From contig JAGOBF010000010.1 of the NCBI GenBank assembly GCA_017983515.1, positions 1 to 64,000 on the forward strand: a DNA stretch of 64,000 nt, given 5' to 3'. Position 1 is the stretch's first letter. Every line of letters begins with the position of its first letter. The DNA is from Promineifilum sp. (lineage in GTDB: Bacteria; Chloroflexota; Anaerolineae; Promineifilales; Promineifilaceae). The notes under the pieces are model-generated. The model did not search any database. It saw nothing but the letters and a program-made list of their open reading frames with translations, and was not told where the DNA came from. Of the stretch, positions 61,980 to 64,000 are shown piece by piece. The position numbers and the translations under genes were made by a program.

Positions 61980-63060
61980 GCGTCCCCCGTAATGCGTCGA
62001 TGATCTTTCTGTCCGTGACAGCGAAGGCGTAGCGGTCCAGGTCGTCGAGCGTCACCCAGGCATGGTCGGCCACGCCCAGGTGCTCGACGTCCCCGGCCAG
62101 AAAGGCGGCGTGGAACGCGCGCAGGGTGATGCGGAAATGGGTGTAGGCGTGGGCGACCTCGATCACGAATGCGCCTGGCCTCACCTCCAGGGCTAACTCC
62201 TCGCGTATCTCCCGCCGCAGCGCGTCGGCCGACGTTTCGCCCGGCTCCACCTTGCCGCCGGGGAACTCCCAGAGTCCGCCGAGCAGGCCTTCGAGCGGCC
62301 GCTGAGCGATCAGAAAGTTGCCCTGGCGTGCCGGCACGCCGTCACGCCAGATGATGGCGGCCACTACGTCAAAGTGGGGCGTCGCCCGGCGTGGGGGGCG
62401 CACTGGGCGCTCCAGTTGCGTCCCCCGCTGCCGCGCCAGGCAGGGCGCGCGCAGCGGGCAGATTAGACAGCGCGGGTTCTGCGGCACACAAATCTGCTGC
62501 CCCAATTCCATCAAGGCCTGATTGAAATCGCCTGGGCGCGTGGGTGGCAGCATCTCTTCGGCCAGTTTCCAGAGCCGCCGGCGCGTCGCCGGTTGGGTCA
62601 CGTCCTCGGCCACGTCATACAGGCGGCTGAGCACACGGACAACGTTGCCGTCCAGGATCGGCGCGGGAACGTCATAGGCGATGGAGGCGATGGCGCCGGC
62701 GGTGTAGCGGCCGATGCCGGGTAGCTTCATCAACCCGGCGACCGTCTCCGGCAAGCGTCCCGCGTGATCGCGCAGGACGATCGCCGCCGCGGCGTGGAGG
62801 TTGCGGGCGCGGCTGTAATAGCCCAGCCCTTCCCAAAACTTGAGCACATCACCCAGGGGCGCGGCGGCCAGCGCCTCGACCGTTGGGAATCGCGCCATCC
62901 AGCGTTCGTAGTAGGGAATGACCGTGGCGATCTGGGTTTGCTGGAGCATGATCTCGGCCACCCAGACGGCATAGGCATCTTTGCTCTGCCGCCAGGGCAG
63001 GTCGGCATGGCCCTCGTCCCACCAGTCGAGCAGCGCAGGGGAAACGTTCAACGTAGACAT
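61930..63060 (-). CDS. mutY: Adenine DNA glycosylase MutY
   Basis: 376 residues. Catalytic Glu is in VWVAEIMLQQTQI and Asp in APILDGNVVRV. The helix-hairpin-helix is LPGIGRYTAGAI. The [4Fe-4S] cluster is bound by CVPQNPRCLICPLRAPC (C-x6-C-x2-C-x5-C). The C-terminal NUDIX-like domain keeps a full Nudix box (GGKVEPGETSADALRREIREEL). It removes adenine mispaired with 8-oxoguanine. The end overlaps the convergent SDR gene by 50 bases. Confidence 0.95.
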   Translation of the reverse strand: MSTLNVSPALLDWWDEGHADLPWRQSKDAYAVWVAEIMLQQTQIATVIPYYERWMARFPTVEALAAAPLGDVLKFWEGLGYYSRARNLHAAAAIVLRDHAGRLPETVAGLMKLPGIGRYTAGAIASIAYDVPAPILDGNVVRVLSRLYDVAEDVTQPATRRRLWKLAEEMLPPTRPGDFNQALMELGQQICVPQNPRCLICPLRAPCLARQRGTQLERPVRPPRRATPHFDVVAAIIWRDGVPARQGNFLIAQRPLEGLLGGLWEFPGGKVEPGETSADALRREIREELALEVRPGAFVIEVAHAYTHFRITLRAFHAAFLAGDVEHLGVADHAWVTLDDLDRYAFAVTDRKIIDALRGTLSAGTDATANPTGSDR

Positions 63061-63108
63061 GGGGCGTAGAGGCGCGGGAAAGAGGGGCGGCCGGTCGGCA
63101 TACCCGGC

Positions 63109-64000
63109 TCAGGCGCGCCGATAGCGCACGACGGGATGGCTGGTGCGCTCGATCTCCTCCAGGTTGGCGGCTACCAGCTCGCCGCGCTGATGGAGGTATT
63201 CGACGTGGGCGCCGGTTTCCTCCAGCGCCAGCAGCACATGATAGCTGTCGACGCGGCCGAAGAGATCGCGGCTAATCTCGGCGATGGACTTCGGTTCACG
63301 GCTGATCGCCATAACCTTGTTCAGCCGATCGTCGTGGGCCTGACGGATCGCCTCAATTCGCGCCGGTATGTCGTCCATCGGCTCCTCGTGCCCACCCAAT
63401 CCGAGCCGGCAGTCGGGAAGGGCGGCGATCTTGTCCAGAGAGTCCAGGTAGTGGCTCAGCCCCATGTGATGGGTGATGCTCTCCGGGGCCTGGTGGGGGG
63501 TAATGCGCGACAGGACTTGATCGGCCGTCAACAAGATGTCGTCTACCTGTAGACAGACCTGGCCGGGGCAGTGGCCGGGCACGTGGTGGACACCCAGGCC
63601 GGCCACGGTCGGCCGGCCTTCTTCGAGCAGAAATTGCACGGGGGTCGATTGGTAGTACGTCTTGCCGAAAAGGTAGATGCTCATCAGCGACTCTCGCTGT
63701 TCGGCGGCGACGCCGGCGCTCTCCAGGAAGTCCCCTAGTCGCCGGTAGGAGAACACGATGCGCTCCTCGTGATTGGACAGGACGCGCCGGTCGAGGATGT
63801 GGACGCCGATGGGTGCGCCGGTGAATCGGCGCACGAAGTTCAGACCGCCGAAGTGGTCTATGTGGCCGTGGGTGATGAGGATGGTGGTGACGTCGGCCAA
63901 GGACATGGCCCGGCCGAACGCTTCGCCGACGCCCACAAAACCGGCCTCCAGATCGGCGTTGGCCTGCGGCATCCCCGACCCGCAGTCGACCAGAATCAGT
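63109..64000 (-). CDS. Metallo-beta-lactamase-fold hydrolase (cut by window edge)
   Basis: At least 297 codons; the frame continues past the window end as LILVDCGSGMPQA, typical of the start of MBL proteins, so the true start lies beyond 64000. The metal motif is ITHGHIDHFGGL; HHVPGHCPGQVCLQVDDILLTADQVL follows with the third and fourth ligand regions. The C-terminal part (~200-end) may be a winged helix (MAISREPKSIAEISRDLFG). Resembles glyoxalase-II/LACTB2-like hydrolases; substrate unknown. Confidence 0.85.
   Translation of the reverse strand, partial: LILVDCGSGMPQANADLEAGFVGVGEAFGRAMSLADVTTILITHGHIDHFGGLNFVRRFTGAPIGVHILDRRVLSNHEERIVFSYRRLGDFLESAGVAAEQRESLMSIYLFGKTYYQSTPVQFLLEEGRPTVAGLGVHHVPGHCPGQVCLQVDDILLTADQVLSRITPHQAPESITHHMGLSHYLDSLDKIAALPDCRLGLGGHEEPMDDIPARIEAIRQAHDDRLNKVMAISREPKSIAEISRDLFGRVDSYHVLLALEETGAHVEYLHQRGELVAANLEEIERTSHPVVRYRRA

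Overview
The window is a GC-rich bacterial chromosome segment with about 46 protein genes that I accept, one intact tRNA and several decayed genes. The codon style, Zn-ribbon and LysM proteins, cytoplasmic-membrane lipoproteins with no outer-membrane genes, and the cdaA-cdaR-der and efp neighbourhoods would fit a Chloroflexota (Anaerolineae-like) organism. That is inference; there is no rRNA or other taxonomic marker here.

Layout. 1-4.5 kb: tRNA-Asp, an orphan AbrB-type antitoxin followed by a PIN-toxin remnant, a large nucleotide-translocase-like transporter with HEAT repeats and a cyclic-nucleotide domain, and then a degenerate second copy of the tRNA-Asp 3' end with its own terminator. 4.4-5.6 kb: a lipoprotein with two internal repeats and a broken nitroreductase gene. 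5.6-18.3 kb: one long minus-strand operon plus a divergent gene. It encodes a three-subunit molybdenum hydroxylase, a CoxG-like protein, FdrA/AllF, AllG and AllH (the oxamate-carbamoyltransferase family), two cyclase-family amide hydrolases (one a double-domain protein with a dead first half) and a malonyl-CoA-synthetase-like ligase. Together they look like a catabolic route for an N-heterocycle by oxidation, ring opening, carbamoyl transfer and CoA activation. 18.4-26.5 kb: a pair of giant genes of unknown function behind a good promoter and a palindromic operator. 26.5-31.6 kb: PlsY-like acyltransferase, a glycosyltransferase, a 3-hydroxyproline-dehydratase-like protein and DnaK.

31.7-40.4 kb: a lipoprotein, a methyltransferase, acetolactate decarboxylase, and an envelope cluster of two paralogous phosphodiesterase-like enzymes, a dolichol-phosphate-type glycosyltransferase and a flippase-like membrane protein. 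40.4-49.3 kb: quinone oxidoreductase, a sensor kinase, a phosphonate/phosphate-type ABC importer (PhnD, PhnC and a fused double PhnE with two extracytoplasmic inserts), a histidine phosphatase, an OmpR-type regulator preceded by a 7-bp tandem repeat, and RidA. 49.3-53.2 kb: three consecutive related Zn-ribbon proteins of unknown function, EF-P and a LysM protein. 53.2-56.3 kb: leuS preceded by what looks like a classical leucine attenuator (promoter, Leu-rich leader peptide, terminator). 56.3-59.9 kb: cdaA-cdaR-der. 59.9-64 kb: a glycosyltransferase, an SDR protein, MutY and a metallo-beta-lactamase-fold protein cut by the window edge.

The strongest candidates for something undescribed are the hydroxylase/cyclase/AllFGH/ligase cluster, the giant gene pair, the Zn-ribbon triplet and the fused PhnE.
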